From contig OY747713.1 of assembly GCA_963556495.2 (NCBI GenBank), positions 310,001 to 374,000 of the forward strand: a stretch of DNA of 64,000 nt, in the 5' to 3' direction. The DNA is from Valencia hispanica. Lineage: Eukaryota; Chordata; Actinopteri; Cyprinodontiformes; Valenciidae. A model generated the notes under the pieces. The model did not search any database, was not told where the DNA came from, and saw nothing but the letters and a program-made list of their open reading frames with translations. Of the stretch, positions 31,305-42,254 are shown one piece after another. The translations under genes were made by a program, and so were the position numbers. Every line of letters begins with the position of its first letter. Position 1 is the first letter of the stretch.

Positions 31305-34267
31305 CTAAGCTAAAAAGGTGAGTCTTGAGCCTGCTCTTAAAAACATGAACGTTCTCTGCAGCCCTGAGGTTCTACAGCAGCCTGTTCCAGAGGTGAGGGC
31401 CATAAAACTGGAAAGACGCCTCGCCATGCGTGTGTGTCCTGACTTTTGGGGTGACAAGGAGACGGCTGCAGAGGAGCGCAGAGACCGCCAAGGTTTATAT
31501 GGTAAAAGCTGTTCAGAGAGATAAGAAGGCCCAAGACCAATAAGACACTTAAAAACCATTAAAAGAACCTTAAAGTTGATCCTGAAATGTACGGGGAGCC
31601 AATGCAATGATTTTAAGACCGGTGTAATGTGTTCCCGCCTCCTGGTCTTCGTCAATTTGTAGTAGTTGTAAACCTGATATACTCTTTTTGGGAAGACCAG
31701 AAAGCAGGGCATTACAGTAATCAATTGTACTGGAGATAAAAGCATGCATCATTGTCTCCGTATTGGCCCGAGAGAGAATGGGGCGGACTCTGGCGATGTT
31801 CTTTAGTTGATAAAAACCTTTTTTAGTGATATTTTTTATGTGAGGAATAAAAGTCAGCTCAGAGTCAAAAATCACGCCCAGGTTCTTCACTTGTAAAGAG
31901 GGATTAAAAGACAGTGATTGTAGTTTTGGTAAAAGTTTCTCTCTGAGCCTCAGGACCGATGACTAAAACTTCAGTTTTGTCCTGGTTGAGCTGGAGAAAG
32001 TTTTCTGCCATCCAGGATTTAATGTCTAAAATGCAGTTAAAAAGTGCATCCATCGGCCGTGTATCATCAGGAGACATGGAGATGTACAGCTGTGTATCAT
32101 CAGCATAACTGTGAAAGTTGACTCCATGTCTCCTAATGATGCTGCCAAGAGGGAGCATATAAAGGTTAAAAAGCACTGGGCCTAAAATTGAACCCTGGGG
32201 CACAGCACATGTAATCCTGTGGACCCTAGAAGAGCAGGTATCTAAACTAACCATAAAAGTCCCGTCTGTGAGACAAGATGTAAACCATTAGTGAACAGCA
32301 CCAGAGAGGCCGATCTGTTTTAAACGGGTTAAAAGAATAGTGTGGTCTACTGTATCGAAGGCAGCGCTTAGATCCAGTAGAACCAACACTGTCACCCTCT
32401 GAGCGTCATAATTTATTCTAAAATCATTTAAAATCTTCAGAAGAGCCGTCTCTGTGCTTGGTTCACCCTAAAACCAGACTGAAATTTCTCCAGGACATTG
32501 TGCTCATTAATAAAATCATTAAGTTGAATTAAAACAAGCTTTTCTAAAACCTTGCTTAAAAATGGTAAGTTAGATACCGGTCTAAAATTATTAATATCAT
32601 TGCTCCATCCAATTGCTCTTCTTCAGAAGGGGCTTCACTTTTGCCCCTTTAAAGGCGGCAGGAAAGACCCCCGTCTGAAGGGAGCAGTTCATCAAGGTTA
32701 AAATCTCATCCCTAAAAGATTCATAAAATGGCTTAAAAAATGAAGTGGGAATCGGGTCCAAAACACATGTGGTGGGCCTCACTGAGGAGAAAACTTTATC
32801 AAGAGTCCCAGCTTCTACCAGGACAAAACTGTCCAGTGTTTCCTCTGGTAGAGACACAATCAGATTTGTCTTAAACCATGTTACTCTGAGAAGATAAAAT
32901 ATTACATCTGATGGTGTCTACCTTCCCTCTGAAGTGGTCTGCAAACTCCTCACAAAGATTGTTTAAGGGGGTTTTCTGAAATGCATTAGTAGTACAGTTA
33001 AAATTTTTATCAATAGTGGAAAAAATAATTTTAGGATTATTTTTATTGTCTGATATGATTTTTGCAAAGAAAGCATTTCTTGAATTTCTTACAGCATTAT
33101 TATAGGATTTGAGAAGTTCTGTGTATAATTGATGGTTTATCGTGGTTTTATTTTTTCTCCATTTTCTCTCTGCCGCCCTGCAGTCCCTCTTTAGTTTTTT
33201 AAGATTGTTATTTCTCCATGGCGCTGCAAGTTTTGAATGTGAGCGTTTCACTCTAAGTGGAGCCAGCAGGTCAAGAGCGGACTGAAGTCTTCTGTTAAAA
33301 TCACTGGCGATAAAATCACAGGGGGCAGGTTAGAGAGTAGGAGGAAACTTTTGGAAAACTTCTAGAAAACCTGCAGCCACTTCAGGGGTTAGATGGCGCT
33401 TCCTGACAGTTCTCACAGAGGTCTCCTGCTGGATAAAACAGGTGATGTTAAAAAAACATGTAGTATTGGTCAGAGACAGCCAAGTCAACAACAGAGGACA
33501 CACGGGTGGACAGGCCATGCGTGATGACCAAGTCCAGGGTGTGTCCTCTGTTGTGAGTTGGCTGCATGACATGCTGACTAAAATCCATATAATTCAAAAT
33601 ATTTAAAAATTCTGTTGATAAAGGGTCTAAAAGGTTATCCATGTGTAGATTAAAATCACCAGCTAAAATTATCCTTTCAAAGGAGTTGTACAAAATTGAT
33701 AAAAACTCTGAATATTCTTGAATAAAAAGTGCACTCTTTTTAGGAGGCCTGTAAACTGTGACACATAAAATCTGAGGAGTGCTAAAAACAGTTGCATTAT
33801 ATTCAAAAGAACTAAAATTATCAAATAAAACAGGTTTGGCAGAAAGCGTTGATGAACTAATAAAAGCAGTTCCGCCTCCCCTTTTGCAACTCCTCGTGGA
33901 ATAAGTGAAGTTAAAATTTGGTGGGGAGGCCTCTGTAAGAACAACAGGGGCATCTGTACTCAGCCATGTTTCTGTTAAAAATAAACAATGTATATTATGA
34001 TCTAAAATTAGGTCATTTATCATAAAAGTTTTATTCAGCAGAGAGTGGACATTTAAAAGTGCCATATTAATAGTGGTTGGAGATGGAGTGACTGTATGAT
34101 TTTACTGGGGGTAGGACTTTTGGTAACTGTTTGAGATTATTAGAGTTGCATTTGCTACGTTTTTTATTATTTGTCCGCTCTCTGCTGATAATAACGGGTA
34201 TAGATGATTTAGGGCAAGGTTCCAAGTCCGATATTTGAATTACTGTTAAAATCAGAACTGAGTTCAT
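31305..34267 (-). pseudogene. L2 ORF2 remnant: endonuclease and reverse transcriptase
   Basis: ORF2 begins with its own ATG (34267), 20 bases after the ORF1 stop. Pieces in several frames give the endonuclease (LLNVHSLLNKTF, FLTETWL, LAGDFNLHMD, AVSDQY, where the usual SDH histidine is replaced), a linker, and the reverse transcriptase with GSILGPVLFNLYMLPLG and an intact [11 protein letters not shown]-terminal pieces include SRANTETMMHAFISSTIDYCNALLSGLPKKS. At least five frame breaks separate these, so no protein can be made. Confidence 0.8.
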
Positions 34268-34289
34268 AGGAGCAGGTACCAGCTACACA

Positions 34290-35524
34290 TCAGGATGTGG
34301 CAGAAGGGGCATGGAGGGCAGGTGCAGCTGGGGCTGGTGTGGTAGACAGGGGGGGGCGAGGGCATGCCAGGCTCATTGACAGCATGCGGGCACCCTGTCT
34401 ATTAAGATGTAGTCCATCTGGACCAAACAATTGACTCCTGCCCCAGAAAATTTTAAAATTGTCCATAAAACCAATATTGTGCATCACGGTGGCAGAGGAA
34501 AGCCAGGTGTTAAGAGATAAAAGTCTGCTAAAACGACCAATACCTCTGCCAACAGTGGGGGTGGGGCCAGAAATAAAAACAGACACATGTGTGTATTTTA
34601 AAAGATTAAACAAATGAATAAAATCCAGCTTCAGGAGCTCAGATTGCTGTTTACGAATGTTGTTGGTTCCAGCGTGAATAATAACTCTACTCACAGATGG
34701 GTGATGTTGGATATGGTCCAGGATCTGTTCAGTAATGTTCTTTACGGTGGCTCCAGGTAAACACAGTGTGATATCTACTCTCATCCTTACATTCCTGATA
34801 ATAGAGTCTCCAATGATGAGCGTGGTGGGCGGCTGGTCAACAAGTTGATGCTGGGCAGAGGATCTTTCACCGTCCAGGACCTGCTGGATGTTGGGCGGAT
34901 TAGCTTCCCCAGGACTGCAGCGATGTGTAGTCGGCGCCGAGGGCTCGTTCCGTGGGTTCGGGGTGTAGTGGAGCACTCCTCGGCGAGTCCTGGGTTTAGC
35001 GCAACATGGAGGGCTGCGGTAGCCCGGCTTCTGCTCCAGCTGCTGGGAGGGGATGGGCGGCAGTCCTGCGGAGCTGGGGTGTTTCAGGGCGGCCGGAGGG
35101 ACAGTCAGAGGAGGAAAGTCGTGCTCCAGGGCACCGAAGCAGTTTGACAATGGTAGGCCGGGTGAAGGAGAGCGGTGGCGGCTGCTCCGGGCCCCCCCCA
35201 CCGTGGCCGGGCCCGACCATGGACCAGGCACCCTGAAGCACCGGCGTTGAGCTGATGGGGGCTTTTGGCTTAGCCCCCAGATGGAACCAGCGGTCCTCCT
35301 CTGCAGTTGTTGTTGCTCCTCCTCCTGTATGAGTGGCCTTCGTTTAAATACGTTATGAGGCAGTCCATAAAACCGACCTCTTCTCCCTCTCCCTTCTCAT
35401 AGTCCAAACTATGTCCACAATCACCACAAAATGTCCCTAAAACTTGAAAATAGATTCCACAAAACGGGCAAAACATCTCTGCAGAATGAGCTGCTGGCAG
35501 GATTGATTCCATTACTGTTCCCAC
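34290..35524 (-). pseudogene. L2 ORF1: Cys-rich finger plus GDSL esterase
   Basis: Two frames make up ORF1. The first (35524-35270) has a CPFCG...FCGDCG cluster that could bind zinc, near its N-terminus. The second (35231-34290, 313 codons) has a proline-rich linker and then an SGNH esterase: IIGDSIIRNV (nucleophile block), LPGATVKNI, VIIHAGTNN (oxyanion Asn), and DGLHLNRQGARML (Asp-His pair). All four catalytic blocks are present. A frame break of about 40 bases separates the two parts. ORF1 proteins of L2/CR1 LINEs of this type bind nucleic acid and carry an esterase domain; the esterase's role in the cycle is not settled. Confidence 0.75.
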
Positions 35525-35588
35525 TTTTGTCCCGACCCTAACCTCTTCCCTGCAGTATCACTTCCAGGTCATGTCTTTGTAAATGTGT

Positions 35589-35825
35589 TTCTTTTTTCAA
35601 CTTGTAAATGTGTTTCGGTAAGATTGTAAATGTGTTTCGGTAATATTGTAAATGTGTTTTGGTAAATTTGTAATTGTGTTTCGGTAAAACTTGTGTATGT
35701 GTTTCGGTAATATTGTAAATGTGTTTTGGTAAATTTGTAAAAGTGTTTTGGTAAACTTGTAAATGTGTTTCGGTAATATTGTAAATGTGTTTTGGTAAAT
35801 GTAAAAGTGTTTCAGGTTAATGTAA
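35589..35825. repeat. 22-bp minisatellite
   Basis: About ten units of the form TGTAAATGTGTTTCGGTAAT with small variations (TTTTGG for TTTCGG, AAAGT for AAATG). Frames across it are artefacts. Confidence 0.9.
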
Positions 35826-36321
35826 TTTTGTTTTGCACTTCCCGGCCACCGTACATTTGGCTTCATTTTTGCTCTTCAGAAACCAATGGGTGACGTCACC
35901 AAGGCTTCGTCCAGTAATTATACAGTCTATGAAAGGAACGCGGTTTGTCCCGTACTTCAGCTACAATGAAAAAAACCCCACAAAGCTGGACTTATTCTGT
36001 CTTTAAGCTGTGCAGCTACCTCTTCTTCTCTCATTTTCTCATCCTCCCTCTCCTGTTGCTCCTTCAATCATGAAACTGATCAATGATCAGCTGATCTGCT
36101 TTTCTGTCACCAATCTCGTCTCTCTCTCTCTCTCTCTCTCGCTCTCGTTTATCGCCCACTTTGCGCAGAAAGAGGAAACCAGCGGATGTTGCGCTAAACA
36201 ACAGCAGCACGTTTAATAACCTGTTAGAATTAATCGGGGCCTGCCAAAGCAATGCAGGGAGAAGCAGAGCATTGCATTGCGAAGCAATGGGTGCTATTTC
36301 TTTTATTGGCAATTGTCTTTG
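35826..36321. other. Repeat-like non-coding stretch with (TC)n
   Basis: No gene. It holds a (TC)n run (about 36118-36140) and a segment (35880-35960) similar in style to the repeat at 28030. The RTE element starts at its right edge. Confidence 0.4.
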
Positions 36322-37925
36322 CAATTGGGTCGGTGGATGGAATACTTCGAAGACCTCCTCAATCCCACCAGCACGCCTTCCAATCTGGAAGCAGGGTTTG
36401 GGGACTTGGGGTCGGGCTCTCCAATCTCTGGTGCTGAGGTCACCGAGGTCGTTAAAAAGCTCCTCGGTGGCAAGGCTCCGGGGGTGGATGAGATTCGACC
36501 GGAGTTCCTCAAGGCTCTGGATGTTGTGGGGCTGTGTTGGTTAACGCGGCTCTGCAATATTGCGTGGACATCGGGGGCAGTTCCCTTGGATTGGCAGACT
36601 GGGGTGGTGGTCCCCCTGTTTAAAAAGGGGGACCACAGGGTGTGTTCCAACTACAGGGGGATCACACTTCTGAGCCTCCCTGGTAAGGTCTATTTAGGGG
36701 TTCTGGAGAGGAGGGTCCGACGGATAGTCGAACCTCGGATCCAGGAGGAACAATGCGGTTTTCGTCCTGGCCGTGGAACACTGGACCAGCTCTACACCCT
36801 CAACAGGGTCCTGGAGGGTGCGTGGGAGTTCGCCCAACCGGTCTACATGTGTTTTGTGGACTTGGAGAAGGCGTTCGACCGTGTCCCTCGGGGGGCCCTG
36901 TGGGGGGTGCTCCGGGAGTATGGGGTACCGGGCCCCTTGATACGGGCTGTTAGGTCCCTGTACGACCGGTGCCAGAGTTTGGTTCGCATTGCCGGCAGTA
37001 AGTCGGGCTTGTTTCCAGTGAGAGTTGGACTCCGCCAAGGTTGCCCTTTGTCACCGATCCTGTTCCTAACTTTTATGGACAGGATCTCTAGGCGCAGCCA
37101 AGGCGTTGAGGGGATCCGTTTTGGTGGCCTCAGGATCGGGTCTCTGCTTTTTGCAGATGATGTGGTCCTGTTGGCTTCATCGGAGCGTGATCTACAGCTT
37201 TCGCTGGAGCTGTTCGCAGCCGAGTGTGAAGCGGCTGGGATGAGAATCAGCACCTCCAAATCCGAGGCCATGGTCTTGAGCCGGAAAAGGGTGGGGTGCC
37301 TCCTCCGGGTCGGGGATGGGGTCCTTCCCCAAGTGGAGGAGTTTAAGTATCTGGGGGTCTTGTTCACGAATGAGGGAAAAATGGAGCGGGAGATCGATAG
37401 ACGGATTGTTGGGGCATCTGCAGTTATGCGGGCGCTTTACCGGTCTGTCGTGGTGAAGAGAGAGCTGAGCCAAAAGGCGAAGCTCTCGATTTACCGGTCG
37501 ATCTACGTTCCTACCCTCATCTATGGTCACGAACTCTGGGTGGTGACCGAAAGAACGAGATCACGGATACAAGCGGCTGAAATGAGTTTCCTCCGCAGAG
37601 TGTCTGGGCTCTCCCTTAGAGATAGGGTGAGAAGGTCAGTCATCCGGAGGGGGCTCAGAGTAGAGCCGCTGCTTCTCCACATCGAGAGGAGTCAGTTGAG
37701 GTGGCTCGGGCATCTGGTCAGGATGCCTCCTGGACGCCTCCCTGGTGAGGTGTTTCAGGCACGTCTCACCGGGAGGAGGCCCAGGGGAAGGCCCAGGACT
37801 ATGTTTCTCGGCTGGCCTGGGAGCGCCTTGGGGTTCCTCCCGAGGAGCTGGAACAAGTGGCTGGGGAGAAGGAAGTCTGGGTCTCTTTGCTTAGGCTGCT
37901 GCCCCCGCGACCCGACCCCGGATAA
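36322..37925 (+). pseudogene. RTE reverse transcriptase, nearly intact
   Basis: About 490 codons encode the RTE reverse transcriptase: GKAPGVDEIRPEFLK, NYRGITLLS, palm motif A (CFVDLEKAFDRVPRG), RQGCPLSP, catalytic FADD (37150-37161), and the C-terminal LIYGHELWVVTERTRSRIQA with QLRWLGHLVRM. Near 37797 the normal C-terminal reading (DYVSRLAWERLG onward, to TAA 37923-37925) continues in a different frame, consistent with a small deletion after RGRPRT, so the open frame instead runs on into the ATGG tail. The endonuclease is missing by 5' truncation. Otherwise it is remarkably free of stops. Confidence 0.88.
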
Positions 37926-37963
37926 GCGGAAGAAAATGGATGGATGGATGGATGGATGGATGG
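36322..37963 (+). mobile_element. RTE-clade LINE, 5'-truncated, with (ATGG)n tail
   Basis: The element starts inside the ORF and ends in a run of ATGG units (37936-37963) after 'cgaccccggataagcgg', the usual 3' end of RTE-type LINEs in fish. GC content is clearly higher than in the surroundings. A short matching fragment of its coding region occurs at 63222-63250. Confidence 0.85.
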
Positions 37964-38318
37964 AGTTACCATGGCGACGTAATTAGCCAAAAAACACACG
38001 CCCAAAAATCCCATAGAACTGAATGGAGTCAGGTCTCAGAGCGATCAAAAAAATCCACTTTTTTGAGGATTTACTGCGTCATCATACATTCACTTAGAAA
38101 AAACCATTAAACTTTCAGTTTGTAGGAAAATCCGAGCTCTGTTCAGAAGTGAAGACGGAATGTTGATATCTGTTACGGTTTTTTCACAATTCTCCTCTGA
38201 GCGACCCAAAGTTGGCCCCAAATTAAAAAAAATTCAATTTTTAACAGTGTAACTGCCGTTAAGTTAGAGTGCGAGATCTTGTCCGAGCTTGAACCCAAAT
38301 GATTTTTTAACTCACCGT

Positions 38319-38326
<8 letters not shown>
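37964..38326. other. No recognised feature
   Basis: AT-rich sequence directly after the RTE tail, with a 'ggcgacgtaattagccaaaaaacacacgcc' type stretch that looks like part of an interspersed repeat. No frame is supported. Confidence 0.35.

Positions 38327-38398
<72 letters not shown>
38327..38398. repeat. (TA)n microsatellite
   Basis: About 36 TA units flanked by ACATAC and by TTTATATATA. Tyr-Ile frames here on both strands are artefacts. Confidence 0.95.
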
Positions 38399-38402
<4 letters not shown>

Positions 38403-39155
38403 CATATATATTTATATATATACACACACATACATATATATTTATGTAAATATAATCATGTTATATATTATGTATAATGTGCATTGTATTCAAAAATAAG
38501 TGGAGTTTGATAATTAATTTTGCCTAACTTAGAATAATGCTTTAATCTGTTAAACACTTATGTATTGGTTTTTGTGGAGGAAGATGAGGGGGAGGCCGTC
38601 AGCGGTACTCAGTGGCGGGAGCAACTCTGCGCTGAGGTGTCTGCCTTGGAGGACGTACCACCAGGTCATGAATATCTTTAACAGGCAAGTAAACAATAAC
38701 TTTAATATCTTTTTAAATATTTTGTCATGAGATTGAAGGATTGGATTCAATTTCTCCTGTTTCCATTTTTATGAATGCATCTTACAGATGTGACAGCCGT
38801 CGATTGAGCCGCTCTGCAAACCCTGGAGGTGGACGGTGTAGTGGACAACGGGAGGAGACACCCTGAAGCTCTCTGCAGATCACCCTGTGATGTTTGGCTC
38901 GCCATCCAAAGAGGACCAACCACAGATCCCTGCTGCAGCACTCCATTCATGTCTCTCATCCTTTCAGTGGCTCCAGCAACACCGCCACGGATCCCCGGTG
39001 TAATAAAAAAAAGTTGGTCCAATACCCGGTCACTCAGATTAATCATGCAGTGATTTGTTAAAATGTCTCTTGTCCTGTAAATAGTTATATTTCTGTATGT
39101 TCATGAATTTTGTTACCTTAAATTTTATTTTCTGAATGTCATTAATTAATTAAAA
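38399..39155. other. Possible second-gene remnant of a Harbinger element
   Basis: A short acidic frame on the + strand (38570-38682, EEDEGEAVSGTQWREQL) ends at TAA, and a second segment (38789-39053) follows a good acceptor. These would lie convergent to the Myb/SANT gene, as the transposase does in many Harbinger elements, but no HARBI1 nuclease motif was found. Treat as unidentified. Confidence 0.2.
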
Positions 39156-40488
39156 TTATACACTGTTAATTTTCTTAACAAATGTTAAATTTTCTTTGAA
39201 AAATTTTGAAAATAAAAAAGATAAATACAATGAATATGAAGTATTTCTTTCTAGCAATTTATTTCGACCAACTCGTGTTATAAACACAACAATAAACAAA
39301 TGTATTCCCTCCCACCCCTGAGCCTGTCCATCCTGTCCATCCTGTCCCTGCTCTCCCTGCTCTCCTTGCTCTCCTCTCTTCAGCCTCATGTCCTCCCTGA
39401 TGAGGTCTAGCAGCTCCTGGTCACTGTCCCTTCTCCTCTTCTTCACTGCTGGCTGCCTTTCTCCTTCCTTCTCTTGCTCCTCTCTTTCCTCTTGGTCACT
39501 CACTGCTGCACTTGTCCCTGGAGGGTCCTTAGGGATGGAGGCAATAAGGACAGGGGGCAAATTGAAGGCCTTTGTCCTAAAACCTCCTCCATTTGGACAA
39601 ACCAGTGCCAAGTAGCAGCAGTGGACTTCCCACTCACTCCCTCTCCTGACCCTGGATACTTGCATTCCTAAAGACAAGTAAAAATCAGAACAGTTTACAA
39701 AACATGCAAGCTTAAACCTAGGATTTTCTCTTTTTTAACTTATGTTACAAAAAAAATATATTATTTTCTATATGTGGACATACTTTATTTTTATTTTTTA
39801 AATTGTCCCACTTTTTCTTTGCTTGGGCTGGTGTTATTTTCCCGGACAGGCCCATCTTCTCCAGAACTATCCTAACGTAGGAGAAAAGGAGAAAATATTG
39901 CAATTGTGCTAATCACAGAAATCAAAACGAGAATAATGGAACAATACTGTAAAGAATTATACTAAAAAAGGACAAAACAAGAGAAGCAGTAAAATATTTC
40001 AGCTGTTTAATGACTGCAGTAAGATTATATGTACTGCACAAAACAAAAGAAACAAAACTGCCATGATATTAGGGTAAATAACACCGTAGTCATAAGAATG
40101 GGATTTCTAAATAGATGTATTGCTGTACCTCCATCCCACAGTGGCAGTTGTTTGCTCCGGTGAAGAGCTCATCGTTCTCTCCCCGGAGCTTTATGAACAG
40201 CTCTGTCTGCTCTTTCGTTCCTAAAATGTTTAAAACAGCTTAAATCCCTACCAAGAAATTGGCTCTGTGTAAGGTGATATTCACACAAGAAACAAGCTAG
40301 TTTACGAACGTGATTTTTTAAAGACATGTAAACGTACAAATGCAAAACAAATGCTTAACGCTAAAACCAAAGGCCTAATTAGACAACCGCTGTAAAAATT
40401 AATAGTTTGAACCGCCAGTTTAAAAAAAAAACTTACATCGGAATGCATCATCTTCTGCTCCGCTACCGCTCGCTCCATCCGCCACCAT
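39156..40488 (-). pseudogene. Harbinger-type Myb/SANT-like DNA-binding protein, broken
   Basis: Four exons on the minus strand rebuild a Myb/SANT-like protein of the kind encoded beside PIF/Harbinger transposases, where it helps the transposase bind the ends. Exon 1 (40488-40437) starts MVADGASGSGAEDDAF and ends at GTAAGT. Exon 2 (40220-40129) has KEQTELFIKLRGENDELFTG. Exon 3 (39872-39784) has LEKMGLSGKITPAQAKKKWD. Exon 4 (39667-39156) has YPGSGEG, TWHWFVQMEEVLGQRPS and, after a frame change, DQELLDLIREDM. Damage: the codon spanning the exon 1/2 junction reads TGA where the family usually has Trp; frame changes occur near 40150 and 39574. Confidence 0.7.
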
Positions 40489-40761
40489 TTTTTAAACTGC
40501 TGAAAGCGCTCTGCCGAAAGGAATTATGGGATAGGTAGGACGTGAAATGATCCACCAGACCCATCCTTCAAATTTGGGGAAAAGGAGGACGCATTAGTGG
40601 GCCGCATTTGAAGGATCCTTTGAATTTGGACACCCTTCGTCACGGCCTTGTGGCGTGGCATCCTTCAAATGATGCGGACACAGCCATGGAGTTAAGGCCT
40701 GATAGATTATTGGATTACCCTTCAGAGAATTTCATTATACATATGATATTCAATCAGCCTT
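40489..40761. other. Candidate terminal region of the Harbinger element
   Basis: The sequence upstream of the Myb-like ATG includes 'gtgggccgcatttgaaggatcc' and a second 'catccttcaaatg' in inverted orientation (about 40565-40672), which may belong to the element's end. No outer target duplication could be assigned. Confidence 0.3.
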
Positions 40762-40841
40762 GTCTGTCTGTCTGTCTGTCTGTCCGTCCGTCCGTCCGTC
40801 CGTCCGCCCGTCCGTCCGTCCGTCCGTCCGTCCGTCTGTCC

Positions 40842-40875
<34 letters not shown>

Positions 40876-40885
40876 GTCTGTCTGT
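40762..40885. repeat. (TGTC)n(CGTC)n microsatellite
   Basis: Tetranucleotide TGTC units change to CGTC in the middle and back again. Ser-Val-Cys-Leu and Arg-Pro-Ser-Val frames are artefacts. Confidence 0.95.
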
Positions 40886-41069
40886 CAGCGACTGTCCAGC
40901 TACGAATTGAGCGGTCCTAAAGGACTTTGTGTCCCTTCCTCTGTCTCCCTGTCTCTCTCTCTATTTCTGTCTATAAATTATTTTATTTAATAGGCAGATT
41001 CTTTATTCTTGCCACAACTCCATTTCCCATAATGCTTCAGCAATGACATTGTCCATTCATTTCTAAGCA

Positions 41070-41106
41070 CATTGCTGCCTGTGCTTTTAAAGCACAGGCA
41101 GCAATG
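41070..41106. repeat. 37-bp near-perfect palindrome
   Basis: CATTGCTGCCTGTGCTTT and its exact reverse complement are separated by one base. It abuts a region of GCTAGC/TTAGC repeats. It could form a very stable hairpin. Confidence 0.95.
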
Positions 41107-41360
41107 AGCTAGCATTAGCATGCTAGCTCATGTTAGCTCATGTTAGCATTTTAGCTAATTTTTTGAATTTCCAAAAATTTTCATACTGATTTCTTCGCGG
41201 CTAATGATTACATGCTAGCTAGCATTAGCTTGCTAGTTAGCATTAGCATGTTGGCTGATGTTAGCATTTATAGCAAATTTTTCAAATTTTCCTAACTTTT
41301 CATAGTGATTACTTTGCGGCTTTTGATTACATGCTAGTTAGCATTAGCATGCTAGTTGGC
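41104..41360. repeat. Tandem repeat of about 120 bp with GCTAGCATTAGC motifs
   Basis: Two-plus diverged units share 'tttcata(c/g)tgatt', 'gcggct', 'gattacatgctag' and 'ttagcattagcatg'. Within each unit, GCTAGC and TTAGC motifs are themselves repeated and partly palindromic. Confidence 0.8.
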
Positions 41361-41800
41361 ATTACGTATGACTGCTTAAAATCGCTTGTTTGGTTTTAAG
41401 TTATTTAAGGTTTGAAGGTCGATACATATATCTTGCTGAAGCTAACTCGGCAACAGAACCTCTGATTGGTGGTGTGTGACTGATTACGCACCACGTGCCA
41501 GGCCCCGGTTAAATTTCCTGAAATGTTCTAGTTTAATATGACTTTCTAGTATCAGCTGATGTTTGCTGAGCCACAGCCGTAAAAGCTGCTGGTCATGATA
41601 TCAGTTTGGATATGTGGTGAGATGGAAACATGAAAATGAAACCAGGAGATGTTCTTACTGAATCATCAGAGCTGAACGAGTGATGGAGAAACAGGTTTAC
41701 CTTTTAGGTGACATGAATGAGTTGAAGGGAAGTTATAAACTGTTTCTAAGAGACAGTAAACACCAGGATCATTTTATGTTGCTGACAGCTGGTAACTGTG

Positions 41801-42000
41801 CAGGGGCGGCTCTAGAAAAGTTTTGCGAGGGGGCCAGGTAGACTTTACAACCAGAACTGCGCCAACAAACCCAATAATGTTTACACCCCTGCTGTTATTT
41901 GCACATCTGTTTGTCATAGTTAACTTCTGGTAAATATGTTTACTTCTTAATGCACAACTACACATGCACATTCTAAAAATATTCCCTGTTTTTAAATAAT
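41801..42000 (+). mobile_element. Left end of a hAT-like element
   Basis: CAGGGGCGGCTCTAGAAAAG followed by GGGGGCCAGG is a typical hAT-type terminus in fish. No matching right end was found nearby. Confidence 0.4.
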
Positions 42001-42254
42001 CCTACTCAGTTGCACATTCTAATCTGAGTATGCCTCTTCATTTGTAATAACTGCACAGTCCTGTAATTTTGTACTTAATGCACAAATATAATTCTTATTT
42101 TAATTTCTGTTTTTATACTTTTCTTGTGTGAATCTAAATGTGTCTATTACCTGCCCTTTGCTGCTGTTACAGCTGAATTTCCACTTGACAATGAAGGAGT
42201 ATTCTATTCTATTCTATTCTATTCTATTCTATTCTATTCTATTCTATTCTATTC
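42001..42254 (+). repeat. LINE-like 3' tail with (ATTCT)n
   Basis: The segment from 'aataactgcacag' to 'gctgctgttacagctgaatttcc' recurs at 49960-50135 and ends here in about eleven ATTCT units (42200-42254). It looks like the 3' end of a non-LTR retrotransposon or a SINE that shares it. Confidence 0.6.

Larger units (their letters stand above)
30772..35560 (-). mobile_element. Nearly full-length, decayed L2-type LINE, minus strand
   Basis: Read on the minus strand: a leader, an ORF1 with a Cys-rich segment and a GDSL esterase, an ORF2 with endonuclease and reverse transcriptase broken by several frameshifts, a 3' region, and a (TGATT)n tail (complement of the AATCA units at 30772-30796). It is a different family from the L2 at 6293-10335, as its tail, ORF1/ORF2 spacing and ORF2 start differ. 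Confidence 0.8.

Noticed and set aside
35597..35866. 89-codon minus-strand frame with a repeating Tyr-Asn/Thr-Phe pattern
   Set aside because: It is the 22-bp minisatellite read in one frame.
35582..35960. A long transposon spanning 28030-35960
   Set aside because: Similar-looking motifs occur near both places (cgtcccgta), but they are not inverted and no target duplication was found.
38173..38477. Tyr-Ile repeat frames on both strands
   Set aside because: They come from the (TA)n microsatellite.
40608..40990. Frames rich in Ser-Val-Cys-Leu and Arg-Pro-Ser-Val
   Set aside because: They come from the TGTC/CGTC tetranucleotide repeat.
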